Part shown: piece after piece, positions 1 through 8,483 of the stretch
Numbering within the stretch: the stretch's first letter is position 1
Layout: each line of letters begins with the position of its first letter
Source of the DNA: Paenibacillus sp. AN1007
Lineage (GTDB): Bacteria > Bacillota > Bacilli > Paenibacillales > Paenibacillaceae
DNA length: 64,000 bases
Direction: 5' to 3'
Assembly: GCF_040702995.1 (NCBI RefSeq)
Contig: NZ_CP159992.1
Location: forward strand, 6,574,221-6,638,220
Translations under genes and position numbers: made by a program
Notes under the pieces: model-generated
The model's input: only the letters and a program-made list of their open reading frames with translations
What the model was told of the DNA's origin: nothing
The model's database searches: none

Positions 1-114
1 GGCGAAGAAGTGAGCGCAGGAGTCATTGACGGTCCGAACTCTCTAATCTTTGATCAGGCGGAGAATCGTCTGCACGCACAAAAGGCTTTGATGGCTGCGC
101 TGATGAGCGAATAG
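1..114 (+). CDS. argF: Ornithine carbamoyltransferase, C-terminal end (partial)
   Basis: The window opens inside a reading frame of 37 codons ending in TAG at 112–114. The tail contains NRLHAQKALM, which is typical of the end of ornithine carbamoyltransferases, where the C-terminal helix follows the mature partner's domain. The enzyme makes citrulline from ornithine and carbamoyl phosphate, and argG and argH, the next two steps of arginine synthesis, follow on the same strand. Only the last 37 residues are visible, so the identification rests on this motif and on context. Aspartate carbamoyltransferase is a less likely alternative. Confidence 0.75.
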   Translation, partial: GEEVSAGVIDGPNSLIFDQAENRLHAQKALMAALMSE

Positions 115-270
115 TCGCGATTTGCGGCAATGGGTTGATTTTACACGCCAATTTGGCGATGATAGATAAAATATATTCATAACTTAAACTTGAACATACA
201 CGTAACGGAAATTACAGTGGATGAGCAAGGGTTTGATTATCGTAATTGATCTTGGGGAGGACCATACCAC
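115..270 (+). other. argF–argG intergenic region
   Basis: This 156 bp gap holds a short perfect palindrome, CGCCAA-T-TTGGCG, at about 147–159. It also has an AT-rich stretch around 166–190 (ATAAAATATATTCATAAC) that loosely resembles an AhrC/ArgR ARG box. There is no T-run terminator, so argG may be cotranscribed with argF. A strong RBS, GGGGAGG, lies at 253–259. The ARG-box reading is a guess from similarity to the consensus. Confidence 0.3.
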
Positions 271-1506
271 ATGGCTAAGGAAAAAATCGTACTCGCCTAT
301 TCCGGCGGGTTGGACACATCAGTAATTTTGAAATGGCTGAAAGAAACGTATGATGCCGAGATTATCGCGTTTACCGCGGATATCGGTCAGAAGGATGAAC
401 TCGACGGTTTGGAGGAAAAAGCACTCGCTACGGGCGCTTCCAAAGTATACATCGATGATCTGCGCGACGAGTTCGCCAAAGATTTTATCTATCCGATGTT
501 TCAGGCTGGTGCCCTTTATGAAGGTCAATACCTGCTCGGTACGAGTATCGCACGTCCACTTATCGCTAAACGTATGGTCGATATCGCTCGCGCGGAAGGC
601 GCTACAGCGATTGCTCACGGCGCTACGGGTAAAGGAAATGACCAGGTTCGTTTTGAGTTGAACGCAGCTGCACTTACACCGGACATTCAAGTGATTGCGC
701 CTTGGCGTCTGGAAGAGTTCCGCAATCAGTTCCCGGGACGTGCCGAGATGATCGCTTACGCTGAAAAACATGGCATTCCGGTTACCGCTTCTGCGGCGAA
801 ACCTTACTCCACGGACCGCAACCTGCTGCATATCAGCTATGAGAGTGGTGTGCTTGAAGATCCTTGGTTTGATCCGAGCGCGGACGAGAACAAAGATATG
901 TTCCTGCTGAGCAGTGCACCTGAAGATGCACCGGATCAACCGGAGTACCTCGAACTGGAGTTTGAACAAGGGGACTGTGTTGCCCTGAACGGCGAGCGTT
1001 TGAGCCCATTGCAGGTGATGGAGCAGCTGAATGAGCTTGGCGGCAAACACGGCATCGGCCGTGTAGACATGGTAGAGAACCGTTTTGTCGGCATGAAGAG
1101 CCGCGGCGTATACGAAACACCAGGTGGAACGATCCTGTTCACGGCACATCGCAAAATGGAATCCATCACGATGGATCGTGAAGTGATGAACCTGCGTGAC
1201 AGCTTGATTACACGTTACAGCACGCTCGTATACAATGGTTTCTGGTTTGCGCCGGAACGTCTTGCGCTGCAGGCGCTCGTAACGGAAAGTCAGAAGAACG
1301 TAACGGGTACAGTTCGTGTGAAATTGTACAAAGGAAACGTCATCGGCGCAGGCGTGAAAAGCCCTGTCAGCCTGTACAATCCGGACATTGCGACCATGGA
1401 AGCAGATCCATCGGAGGCATATGATCAGGGAGATGCAACAGGCTTTATCCGCCTGAATGCACTGCGCTTGAAAGTACATTCCGGTGTGGAGCAAAATAAA
1501 AAATAA
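271..1506 (+). CDS. argG: Argininosuccinate synthase
   Basis: The 411-residue product has the usual length for the family. It begins with the N-type ATP pyrophosphatase P-loop AYSGGLDTSV at residues 9–18 and retains family blocks such as HGATGKGNDQVRFE and the C-terminal YNPDIATM region. The enzyme joins citrulline and aspartate, with ATP cleaved to AMP and pyrophosphate, to form argininosuccinate in the cytoplasm. The ATG is preceded by GGGGAGG at 253–259. argH follows after a gap of about 106 bp with no obvious terminator, so the pair is probably one operon with argF upstream. Confidence 0.98.
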   Translation: MAKEKIVLAYSGGLDTSVILKWLKETYDAEIIAFTADIGQKDELDGLEEKALATGASKVYIDDLRDEFAKDFIYPMFQAGALYEGQYLLGTSIARPLIAKRMVDIARAEGATAIAHGATGKGNDQVRFELNAAALTPDIQVIAPWRLEEFRNQFPGRAEMIAYAEKHGIPVTASAAKPYSTDRNLLHISYESGVLEDPWFDPSADENKDMFLLSSAPEDAPDQPEYLELEFEQGDCVALNGERLSPLQVMEQLNELGGKHGIGRVDMVENRFVGMKSRGVYETPGGTILFTAHRKMESITMDREVMNLRDSLITRYSTLVYNGFWFAPERLALQALVTESQKNVTGTVRVKLYKGNVIGAGVKSPVSLYNPDIATMEADPSEAYDQGDATGFIRLNALRLKVHSGVEQNKK

Positions 1507-1612
1507 TTGGCGGCGTGTGTGGCACGCTGTATCATAATTAATGACAAGGCAGGCCGTTCTTGCACATTCTGGCAGGGGCGGCTTTGTCCATGAGCGAAAG
1601 GGGATACTCACT

Positions 1613-3016
1613 GTGAGCAAGCTGTGGGGAGGACGTTTTACGAAGCAAACCAACCATCTGGTTGAAGAATATACCGCATCCATTAACTTTGACAAAGCAT
1701 TGGCGGAAGAAGATATTCAAGGCAGTCTGGCCCATGTAACGATGCTGGGCAAATGCGGAATTTTGCCGGCAGAAGATGTGGAAACGATCAAAGAAGGCCT
1801 AATTACCGTTTTGCATAAAATCCGTGCAGGTGAAGTGGAGTTCTCCGTATCGGACGAAGACATCCACATGAATATTGAGAAAAACCTGATCGAAACGATC
1901 GGTCCTGTCGGCGGCAAACTGCATACAGGCCGCAGCCGGAATGACCAAGTGGCAACCGACATGCATTTGTATCTGCGTGAGCGTGTAATTGGGTTCGTAG
2001 GCATGCTCTATGCGCTGCAGGAATCGCTGATTGAACAGGCCAAAGACAACTTGGATACCATTGTGCCAGGTTACACGCATTTACAGCGGGCACAGCCGAT
2101 TTTGTTTGCACATCACCTGATGGCGTATGTATCGATGTTCCAACGCGATGCGGAGCGTCTGATGGACAGTTACAAACGGATTAACGTACTGCCGCTGGGA
2201 GCAGGGGCTCTTGCAGGTACAACGTTCCCGATTGACCGTCATTTTGTAGCAGAGCAGCTTGGTTTTGACGGTGTATACGAGAATAGTCTGGATGCGGTAA
2301 GTGACCGTGACTTCATCGTGGAATTTCTGGCGGCCGCTTCCCTGATCATGACTCACTTGTCCCGTCTGAGTGAGGAATTGGTGCTGTGGAGCAGCACGGA
2401 GTTTGGTTTTGTAGAGCTGGATGATGCGTTCTGCACAGGCAGCAGCATTATGCCGCAGAAGAAGAATCCGGATGTACCCGAACTCGTTCGTGGTAAAACA
2501 GGGCGTGTATACGGCAATCTCATCGGATTGCTGACCGTGTTGAAATCACTTCCACTGGCCTACAACAAGGACATGCAGGAAGACAAAGAAGGCATGTTCG
2601 ATACGGTAGCAACTCTGGAAGGTGCGCTCCAGTTATTCGCTCCAATGATTGCTACGATGAAAGTGAACAAAGATCGTATGCGTCAAGCGGTGAATCAGGA
2701 CTTCTCCAATGCAACAGATATTGCCGATTTCCTCGTAGGAGAGGGTCTGCCTTTCCGTCAAGCACATGAGGTAATTGGTAAAACGGTACTGTACTGCATC
2801 CAGAACGGCAAATATCTGCTTGATCTCACGATTGATGAATTCAAGCAGTTCTCACCGCTGTTCGATGACCGAATCTACGATGTGCTGCAGCCGGAAGCGG
2901 TAGTTAACGCTCGGAATGTATATGGCGGTACAGCGTCGGGCCAAGTAGCAGAGGCTATTGCTCGCAGCGAGAAGCTGCTTGCCCAAACGGAGCAGTGGGT
3001 TGAAAACCGGGGCTGA
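1613..3016 (+). CDS. argH: Argininosuccinate lyase
   Basis: The product splits argininosuccinate into arginine and fumarate. It shows the fumarase/aspartase superfamily signature GSSIMPQKKNPD, which carries the catalytic-loop serine, and the N-terminal block KLWGGRF found in ArgH. I choose the GTG at 1613, which gives 467 residues starting VSKLWGG. AAAGGGG lies at 1597–1603, nine bases upstream, and ArgH proteins normally start at this point. An in-frame ATG at 1541 would add 24 residues unlike the family. A strong bidirectional terminator follows. Confidence 0.97.
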   Translation: MSKLWGGRFTKQTNHLVEEYTASINFDKALAEEDIQGSLAHVTMLGKCGILPAEDVETIKEGLITVLHKIRAGEVEFSVSDEDIHMNIEKNLIETIGPVGGKLHTGRSRNDQVATDMHLYLRERVIGFVGMLYALQESLIEQAKDNLDTIVPGYTHLQRAQPILFAHHLMAYVSMFQRDAERLMDSYKRINVLPLGAGALAGTTFPIDRHFVAEQLGFDGVYENSLDAVSDRDFIVEFLAAASLIMTHLSRLSEELVLWSSTEFGFVELDDAFCTGSSIMPQKKNPDVPELVRGKTGRVYGNLIGLLTVLKSLPLAYNKDMQEDKEGMFDTVATLEGALQLFAPMIATMKVNKDRMRQAVNQDFSNATDIADFLVGEGLPFRQAHEVIGKTVLYCIQNGKYLLDLTIDEFKQFSPLFDDRIYDVLQPEAVVNARNVYGGTASGQVAEAIARSEKLLAQTEQWVENRG

Positions 3017-3081
3017 GGCTTGGGGATAATCTGATGTACTGAAATAGATGTACAGAAAATAAAGTGCGGAAATAAAGTGCC

Positions 3082-3137
3082 AAAAAAGAAGCTTGTTCGG
3101 GAATTTAAGTTCCCCGGACATGCTTCTTTTTTGGTTT
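3082..3137. terminator. Bidirectional terminator between argH and allB
   Basis: A long hairpin has left arm AAAAAAGAAGC plus TTGTTCGGGAA and right arm TTCCCCGGACATGC plus TTCTTTTTT, nearly perfectly paired over about 22 bp. It has A-runs on the left and T-runs on the right. It sits between two convergent genes and can end transcription in both directions. Confidence 0.9.
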
Positions 3138-3147
3138 TTTTGGTCCT

Positions 3148-4509
3148 CTAAGGCTTTTGCCAGCTGCCTTCTTTTATAGAGGTGAGTACCTCACCATTCC
3201 TAACAACGATGTGTCCGCGGACAATTGTGCCTGCCACACCGGAAGGGAAGGTGTGACCCATATAGAGACTCTGTTTATGCTTTGCATGATAGTTATCTTC
3301 CGTGACGGTAAAGGGTTCATTCAGATTTACGATGGCAAAGTCTGCATCCATACCGACGGCAATGCTGCCCTTACGATCTGCGAGGCCAAAGCGAGCTGCC
3401 GGATTTGAAGCAGTCCAAGCTGCGACATGGTCGAGTGAAATGCTGTGTGCCAGTGCGAGTTCGAGTGCCGAGAGCAGCGTGAATTGTCCACCGCTGATTC
3501 CGCCCCAAGCTTGGAAGAGGTTGTAGTCCTTCGGGTCCTTCATCTCGTAAGGACAGGGTGAATGATCTGAAGACAGCATATCGAACTTACCTTCGATCAG
3601 GAGAGAAATCAGCCGCTGCTGCTCTTCCGCTTCCCGCAGTGGAGGGGCACATTTGGCGATCGTCCCTTTCTCCCGCAGGCTGTCGTGGTTATAGAGCAGA
3701 TAATGCGGACAGGTTTCCACAGTGACGTTCATACCGCGTGCTTTGGCTGCCTCGATTCTAGATACGGCAGATGCAGAGCTGATATGAACAAAATGCAGGG
3801 CGCAGCCTGTAATTTCGGAGTAGTAAAGTGCGCGCTCAACGGCTTCCACTTCCGCGAGGATCGGTCGTGTCTCCAGATAGTCATCGGCGGAGACAAGCCC
3901 TGCCGTCTCCTTTTCAGCTTTTAGCCAGTTCGTAATGGCCGCGCTTTCTGAATGCAGAGCGAGAATTTTACCGAGGGCCGCAATCTTTTTCATACCCGTC
4001 AGCAGGGTCATGTCATCAACGGCTTCGAATTCTTTGTTGCCGGTGGTCGACAGAAAGGCTTTGAAGCCAATGACGCCAGATGCAGCTAACGGCTGCAGAT
4101 CCTCTTCGTTACCAGGTACGAGTCCACCCCAGAGGCCGAAATCGACGAGCGATTTTTCACTGCCGATCTTTGCCTTTTCCAGAAGTGCTTCTTCCGTGAC
4201 TGTGGAGGGGATTCCGTTGAGCGGCATATCGAAAAAGGTGGTACAGCCGCCTGCGGCCATCATGGCCGATCCGGTTGTGAATCCTTCCCAGTGCTCCCGG
4301 CCTGGTTCGCTGAAATGCACGTGTACATCAATCATGCCCGGGAGCACATGCTGTCCGGCAGCATCCCACTCCTGTATAGCTTCCCCCTCTAATGCAGCGG
4401 CAATCGCCGCAATCTTTCCATCCCTCACCCCGATATCCACTTGCGTAACCCGGTCCGGCAGCACCACACTTCCGCCGCGTATGATCAGATCATAATGTTC
4501 CATAGACAT
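3148..4509 (-). CDS. allB: Allantoinase (cyclic amidohydrolase)
   Basis: The 453-residue protein belongs to the metal-dependent amidohydrolase superfamily, the dihydroorotase/allantoinase branch. It has the metal-binding DVHVHF (His63, His65) and the Lys150 expected to be carbamylated in GFKAF. Further metal ligands are His186 and His242, and the catalytic Asp315 lies in SSDHSPC. It hydrolyses allantoin to allantoate. The upstream NCS1 permease and the nearby allantoate amidohydrolase and PucG-type aminotransferase support allantoinase over dihydropyrimidinase or dihydroorotase. It follows the permease on the minus strand after 62 bp, so the two are probably cotranscribed. Confidence 0.93.
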   Translation of the reverse strand: MSMEHYDLIIRGGSVVLPDRVTQVDIGVRDGKIAAIAAALEGEAIQEWDAAGQHVLPGMIDVHVHFSEPGREHWEGFTTGSAMMAAGGCTTFFDMPLNGIPSTVTEEALLEKAKIGSEKSLVDFGLWGGLVPGNEEDLQPLAASGVIGFKAFLSTTGNKEFEAVDDMTLLTGMKKIAALGKILALHSESAAITNWLKAEKETAGLVSADDYLETRPILAEVEAVERALYYSEITGCALHFVHISSASAVSRIEAAKARGMNVTVETCPHYLLYNHDSLREKGTIAKCAPPLREAEEQQRLISLLIEGKFDMLSSDHSPCPYEMKDPKDYNLFQAWGGISGGQFTLLSALELALAHSISLDHVAAWTASNPAARFGLADRKGSIAVGMDADFAIVNLNEPFTVTEDNYHAKHKQSLYMGHTFPSGVAGTIVRGHIVVRNGEVLTSIKEGSWQKP

Positions 4510-4571
4510 CTCTCTCCTCTTTGGTTATGTTTGAATTGTATGGCTCTGGCGGTGAAGTCAGGCCTATTCGT

Positions 4572-5966
4572 TTATTCGTAGATGGTGCCTTTCTTGAATG
4601 AGGAGCCTTTGAAGGCGAACTTGCTCAGCAGTACATAAGCAAGGCCAGCTGTCATAAATCCGATGATCCAGCCGATATCAACGAGCAGGAAGGCGGCTCC
4701 GGCCCCGATCAGCATGGCTATCAAGGCACTTGGGTTATATCCTTTAAACGAGCCGTTATCCAGGTATAATTCTGCTGTATTAACCTTCTGTTTACGCAGG
4801 ATATAATATTCGACCAGCATGATCGCCACAATGGGGCCGAGGAAAGCAGAGTAGATCAGAATGAACGTATTCAAACCTTGAGCCGAGGAATCCTGTACGA
4901 GTACCCACGGGAAGGAACAGAGGGCAAGTACGCCGGTGATGGTGACGGATGCTTTGTATTTGAGCTTGGTGACAAGCGAGATGACGTAAGCGGGTGGAAC
5001 GATGTTGGCGACCATGTTAACAGCAACAGCGCCAATGACAATGAAGGCTGAAACAAATACAGTGATATAGGGGTTGTCCACAATAACAGCGAAGGCTTTG
5101 ACTGGATTGGAGATGCCTGTTGCTGCGGCCATCATCGCCCCGATGGTCAGGACAAAGCCATAAGCGATAACGATCGGGAAGAAGTACAGCATACTGCGCT
5201 TTTTATCACTCATACCGCTTTTCAGTTCACGGGAATAATCACCTGCGCTTAGGAAGATGGCTGCATAATTACCCAGGAATACCATGATGAAAGCGAAGAA
5301 TGGAAGTCCCCATGTGCCTTTTGCATTCACCCAATTTTGAGTGATTGCTGTGCTGTGAGAGTTGAGCAGAATGCTGAATACATAGACCAGTGCCAACATA
5401 ATGACTACGGAAGCAAGGGTCTCTACCCACTTGATTGCGTGAAAGCCGTAAAGGGACAGGACGATCTGAACCGCCTGCAGCAGGACGAAACAAACGGGGA
5501 TGTTATCGAAGCTTCCTCCGCTAAGCACTTTAACAATTTCGTTCAGTGCTGTTGCGCCGACCCAGCTTTGGAAACCGTACCAGACAATAGCGGGCACGCC
5601 GCGTAAAAATGAGGAGATGATGGACCCCTTGATGCCAAACGACATGCGCAGCTGTACGACATAGGGGATGCCTGTTCGATAACCGAAGCGGTCATTGAGA
5701 GCAAAGATCACCGAAATGATTGCAATGGCAATCATCGCAGCCACAAATGTTTGAAGCACATTGAGCGTGGCAGCGCCGGCGACGATGAGGCTGGCTCCAA
5801 GTGTCATGTTACCAAGGTTTACGCCATCCCCGATCCACATAAACATGTAGGGAACTGCTCCGATCGTTCGCTCACTCTCCCTTTTGGGTTTCAAGGAGTC
5901 GTCCACACTGATTTCTTCATGCAGCTGCGTCTGTTTCAATACTTGTCCTGCCAAATTAGTAGACAT
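4572..5966 (-). CDS. pucI: NCS1-family allantoin/purine permease (PucI-like)
   Basis: The 464-residue integral membrane protein has about 12 predicted hydrophobic helices and a hydrophilic N-terminus of roughly 35 residues. The region around PYMFMWIGDGVNLGNM and the later GIPYVVQLRMSFG blocks are typical of nucleobase:cation symporter-1 proteins for cytosine, hydantoin and allantoin. It probably imports allantoin for the allantoinase encoded directly downstream on the same strand. Substrate specificity is inferred from this neighbourhood; other purines or hydantoins are possible. A 30-bp dyad lies over its likely promoter (see 6076–6117). Confidence 0.85.
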   Translation of the reverse strand: MSTNLAGQVLKQTQLHEEISVDDSLKPKRESERTIGAVPYMFMWIGDGVNLGNMTLGASLIVAGAATLNVLQTFVAAMIAIAIISVIFALNDRFGYRTGIPYVVQLRMSFGIKGSIISSFLRGVPAIVWYGFQSWVGATALNEIVKVLSGGSFDNIPVCFVLLQAVQIVLSLYGFHAIKWVETLASVVIMLALVYVFSILLNSHSTAITQNWVNAKGTWGLPFFAFIMVFLGNYAAIFLSAGDYSRELKSGMSDKKRSMLYFFPIVIAYGFVLTIGAMMAAATGISNPVKAFAVIVDNPYITVFVSAFIVIGAVAVNMVANIVPPAYVISLVTKLKYKASVTITGVLALCSFPWVLVQDSSAQGLNTFILIYSAFLGPIVAIMLVEYYILRKQKVNTAELYLDNGSFKGYNPSALIAMLIGAGAAFLLVDIGWIIGFMTAGLAYVLLSKFAFKGSSFKKGTIYE

Positions 5967-6293
5967 AATCCTGCCCCACTCCTCTTTGATATGGGGTGCC
6001 GCAAGGTTGGTCGATCTCTAGATTAATGAGCTGTTTCGTCCATTTCCTATCCGCACACCACAGATGATATAAGTTGTGTAAGGTTACATACCCAATTAGA
6101 GTTATGTAATCTTACACTTAATTTATATCTCTTATTTTATCACCTTGGTCACACAATTCATTGACAAAAACGTAGATTGTTATCGTAATTTCTGTTCAAA
6201 TTGTATGAAAAAAGATGACGTGGAGTGTCATGTACTGATAATTGAATCCTATATACGAATTTTTCTGTTAATAATTCTTTAGATTGTTCGGAA
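5967..6293. other. Intergenic region upstream of the NCS1 permease
   Basis: This 327 bp AT-rich stretch lies between the FAH-family gene and the permease, both read leftward. It holds the dyad at 6076–6117 and a possible minus-strand −10 (TATATC, 6071–6066). I see no coding potential and no clear terminator for the FAH gene. A plus-strand TTGACA at 6161–6166 has no gene to serve. Confidence 0.6.
6076..6117. promoter_or_regulatory. Dyad-symmetric candidate operator before the permease–allB operon
   Basis: The arms are GTGTAAGGTTACATA (6076–6090) and TATGTAATCTTACAC (6103–6117), complementary at 14 of 15 positions and separated by 12 bp. Each arm also contains a smaller palindrome of the form TGTAA-N2-TTACA. 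Read on the minus strand, the dyad sits just upstream of TATATC, a plausible −10, about 110 bp before the permease start. It looks like a repressor or activator site, possibly for the PucR regulator or a nitrogen regulator. It does not match the GlnR/TnrA consensus spacing. Confidence 0.5.
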
Positions 6294-7154
6294 CTAGCCT
6301 TCTACCACATTGTCCAATGGTTTAAGTCCGACAATCCGGCACCCCACCGTGTCGCCCGCTTGAATGGTGACGGATCCGGGCGTACCCGTCAAAATGACAT
6401 CTCCCGGATGAAGCGTCATCACTTTTGACAGGAAAGAAATCAAGTATGCCGGAGAAAAAATCATGCGATTAACGGTATTGCTGTGGGCGACGATGCCATT
6501 GTGCAAAGTCTCGATTTCAAGATCGTTCAGATTCCGGTATTCGTCAGGGGTGGAGAGGGAGGAGCCAAGGCTCAGAAAGGTATCAAAACTTTTGGCACGC
6601 TGCATAAACCGGGGATTGCGAGCATGGATCTCCTTGGCTGTCATATCAAGCGAGGTAGTGTAACCGGCGATGACGCTTAACGCCTCTTCCTCATGGATAT
6701 TTCGGCAGGTCTGCCCGATGACAATCGCAAGTTCGGCCTCGGCTGTAATCTGTCCTGCTCCATCCGGTAAACGAATCGTTTCTCCGGCACCAATCAGTGA
6801 GGTATCAGGCTTGAGAAAGATTACGGGCTCATCTTCAGGTGGACGTCCGGATAATTCAATGGCTTTGGCCCAGTAGTTCATGCCTACACCTATGATTTTT
6901 CCTGGATGGCGGTACAGCGCACGATAACATACGTCAATTCCTGATAGACATGGTAATGATGTGAGATGCTCCTGTCCGCTGTGATCGTACCAGCGGCGGA
7001 GTTCGTTAAATTGATTTGTTTGGAGTAAAGCAAAGAGGTCTGTATCCCAGTTCGTGCCGAACTGCCCATTTACCCATGTCAGCGGAATAACACCTTGATC
7101 TGTCCACAAAGCAGCCTGTTCTTGGCCGCTAACCTCAATCGTTACCACTCTCAT
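6294..7154 (-). CDS. Fumarylacetoacetate hydrolase (FAH) family protein
   Basis: The 286-residue protein has the FAH-fold metal site: Glu139 and Glu141 in AEAELAIVIG, and Asp170 in GYTTSLDMTA. It also has the family blocks IIGVGMNYWAKA and GDVILTGTPGSV. Members hydrolyse or decarboxylate keto-acids, and some act as ureidoglycolate lyases. Between purine-degradation genes, a ureidoglycolate-cleaving role is plausible but unproven. I choose the ATG at 7154: it overlaps the stop of the upstream amidase (ATGA) and has AGAGGTG just upstream. An earlier ATG at 7190 lies inside the amidase tail. Translational coupling to the amidase is likely. Confidence 0.85.
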   Translation of the reverse strand: MRVVTIEVSGQEQAALWTDQGVIPLTWVNGQFGTNWDTDLFALLQTNQFNELRRWYDHSGQEHLTSLPCLSGIDVCYRALYRHPGKIIGVGMNYWAKAIELSGRPPEDEPVIFLKPDTSLIGAGETIRLPDGAGQITAEAELAIVIGQTCRNIHEEEALSVIAGYTTSLDMTAKEIHARNPRFMQRAKSFDTFLSLGSSLSTPDEYRNLNDLEIETLHNGIVAHSNTVNRMIFSPAYLISFLSKVMTLHPGDVILTGTPGSVTIQAGDTVGCRIVGLKPLDNVVEG

Positions 7155-8483
7155 GCCTGCACCTCTTTTGTGAATTGCTTGGCTGTCCACTGCAATAATT
7201 TATGATCTGTATTTGCACCGCCGATAAAAGACAGTCCTAATGCCAGCCCGTCCGGACGAAACACGGGTACGGTAACCTGAGGTAAACCGGCAAGGCCTGC
7301 GATACACGAGAGCTGCATTGTTTTGGCACGGTAAGCCTCAGCCTCAGGACCTTTCAGCCCAAGAAGCGGGGCTGGACCTGGTGCGGTTGGAATCGCCATC
7401 AGTCCTTGTTCTCCCAACAGTTCAACGAGTTTGCGCCGGACACGAGCTCGCAGCTCGGCTTCAGCTCTGCTTGCGGATTGTTCCAGTGAAAGTGCCCATT
7501 CGAAACGTTCTGCAATGCCTGGGCCAAATGTCGGGCTTTCCGCTGTCAGCCATTCGCGATGTTCTTGTGCAATTTCCAACCCTTGAAGAACACGAAATGC
7601 GGCTGACCAGTCTGCCAAGGTCTTGTCAGATTCGGTGAGCTTCATCACTGTATGGTGATCTGGCTGCCAGCCAGCGAGTTCATGTAACGTTTTGAGCAAA
7701 AGTGAACGGTCCTCTTCTTCTGGAAGGTTCCATGCTTCTGATGCGATATAGTAGTGAGTGAAAGGCGTCGTTCCTGTTTCAGAACGGTGGTGTTCAACCT
7801 CATTTCTGGCACTTGCCCTGAAATGGGATGCTGCGAGCAGGGGGTTCTGGACGATCTTTCAGCAGGACAGTGCCTGCGTTGAGTAAAATACGTGCATCCC
7901 GACTCATCCACCCAATTGTATCGAAGCTTGGAGCAAGTGGAATGACCCCTGCTGCGGATACTGCTCCATGCGTAGGACGGAAGCCAAACAAGCCGCAGTA
8001 TGAAGAGGGGATGCGTACAGAACCGCCAGTATCTGTTCCCACAGCAAAATCGGCCAGACCCGCTGCTGCTGCGACGGCTGAGCCGCTGGAAGAGCCGCCT
8101 GGAATCCGATCCGGCGCAAGGGGATTGATCGGTGTGCCGTAATGGGCATTCTCCCCGTTCAGGCTGTACATCAGTTCATCCGTTTGTGTCGTGCCTTCGA
8201 GGCCTGCACCATTTTCCAACAGAGTAAGAAGGGCTGGAGCGGTGGATGCCGCAGGGGAATGGGTGCGAAGCCAATCGGGATTGCCTGCTCCGCTTGTTTC
8301 TCCACCGATGTCGAAGACATCTTTGACTGCAAAAGTCAGCCCGTTAAGCAAGCCGCTCTGAATGGGCTGCAGTCTGGTTCCTGCGTTCACATATGCTCCC
8401 CATGGGTCAGAGCGGAGTGTATCTGTTTTTTCCTTCGGATGGAGTGGGGTTACCTCCGCTTGTTTTTTGTCTGGAAGTTTCAT
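7151..8483 (-). pseudogene. Amidase-signature-family hydrolase with an apparent frameshift
   Basis: Two adjacent frames together make one amidase of about 440 residues. The N-terminal part (8483 down to 7800) has the catalytic Lys54 in FAVKDVF, the GGSSSGSA serine motif at 129–136 and nucleophile Ser155 in DTGGS. The C-terminal part runs to 7151 and reads in a frame displaced by one base. The N-terminal frame stops at TGA 7802–7800 after FQGKCQK. Skipping one base there continues as EVEHHRSETGTTP and on through the family's C-terminal half. This is either a real 1-base insertion that inactivates the gene or a sequencing error; programmed shifting is less likely. Its start overlaps the permease stop and its end overlaps the FAH gene, so it lies inside an operon. 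Confidence 0.8.

Noticed and set aside
319..1695. A 458-codon open frame on the minus strand across argG
   Set aside because: It is antisense to a clear argG, has a Cys- and His-rich composition unlike a real protein, and shows no domain or ribosome binding site.
6161..6190. Plus-strand TTGACA as a promoter
   Set aside because: No convincing −10 and no rightward gene follows; the flanking genes are all leftward.
7645..7911. Third minus-strand frame through the amidase break as a separate small gene
   Set aside because: Its sequence has no family features; the two other frames together explain the amidase fully.
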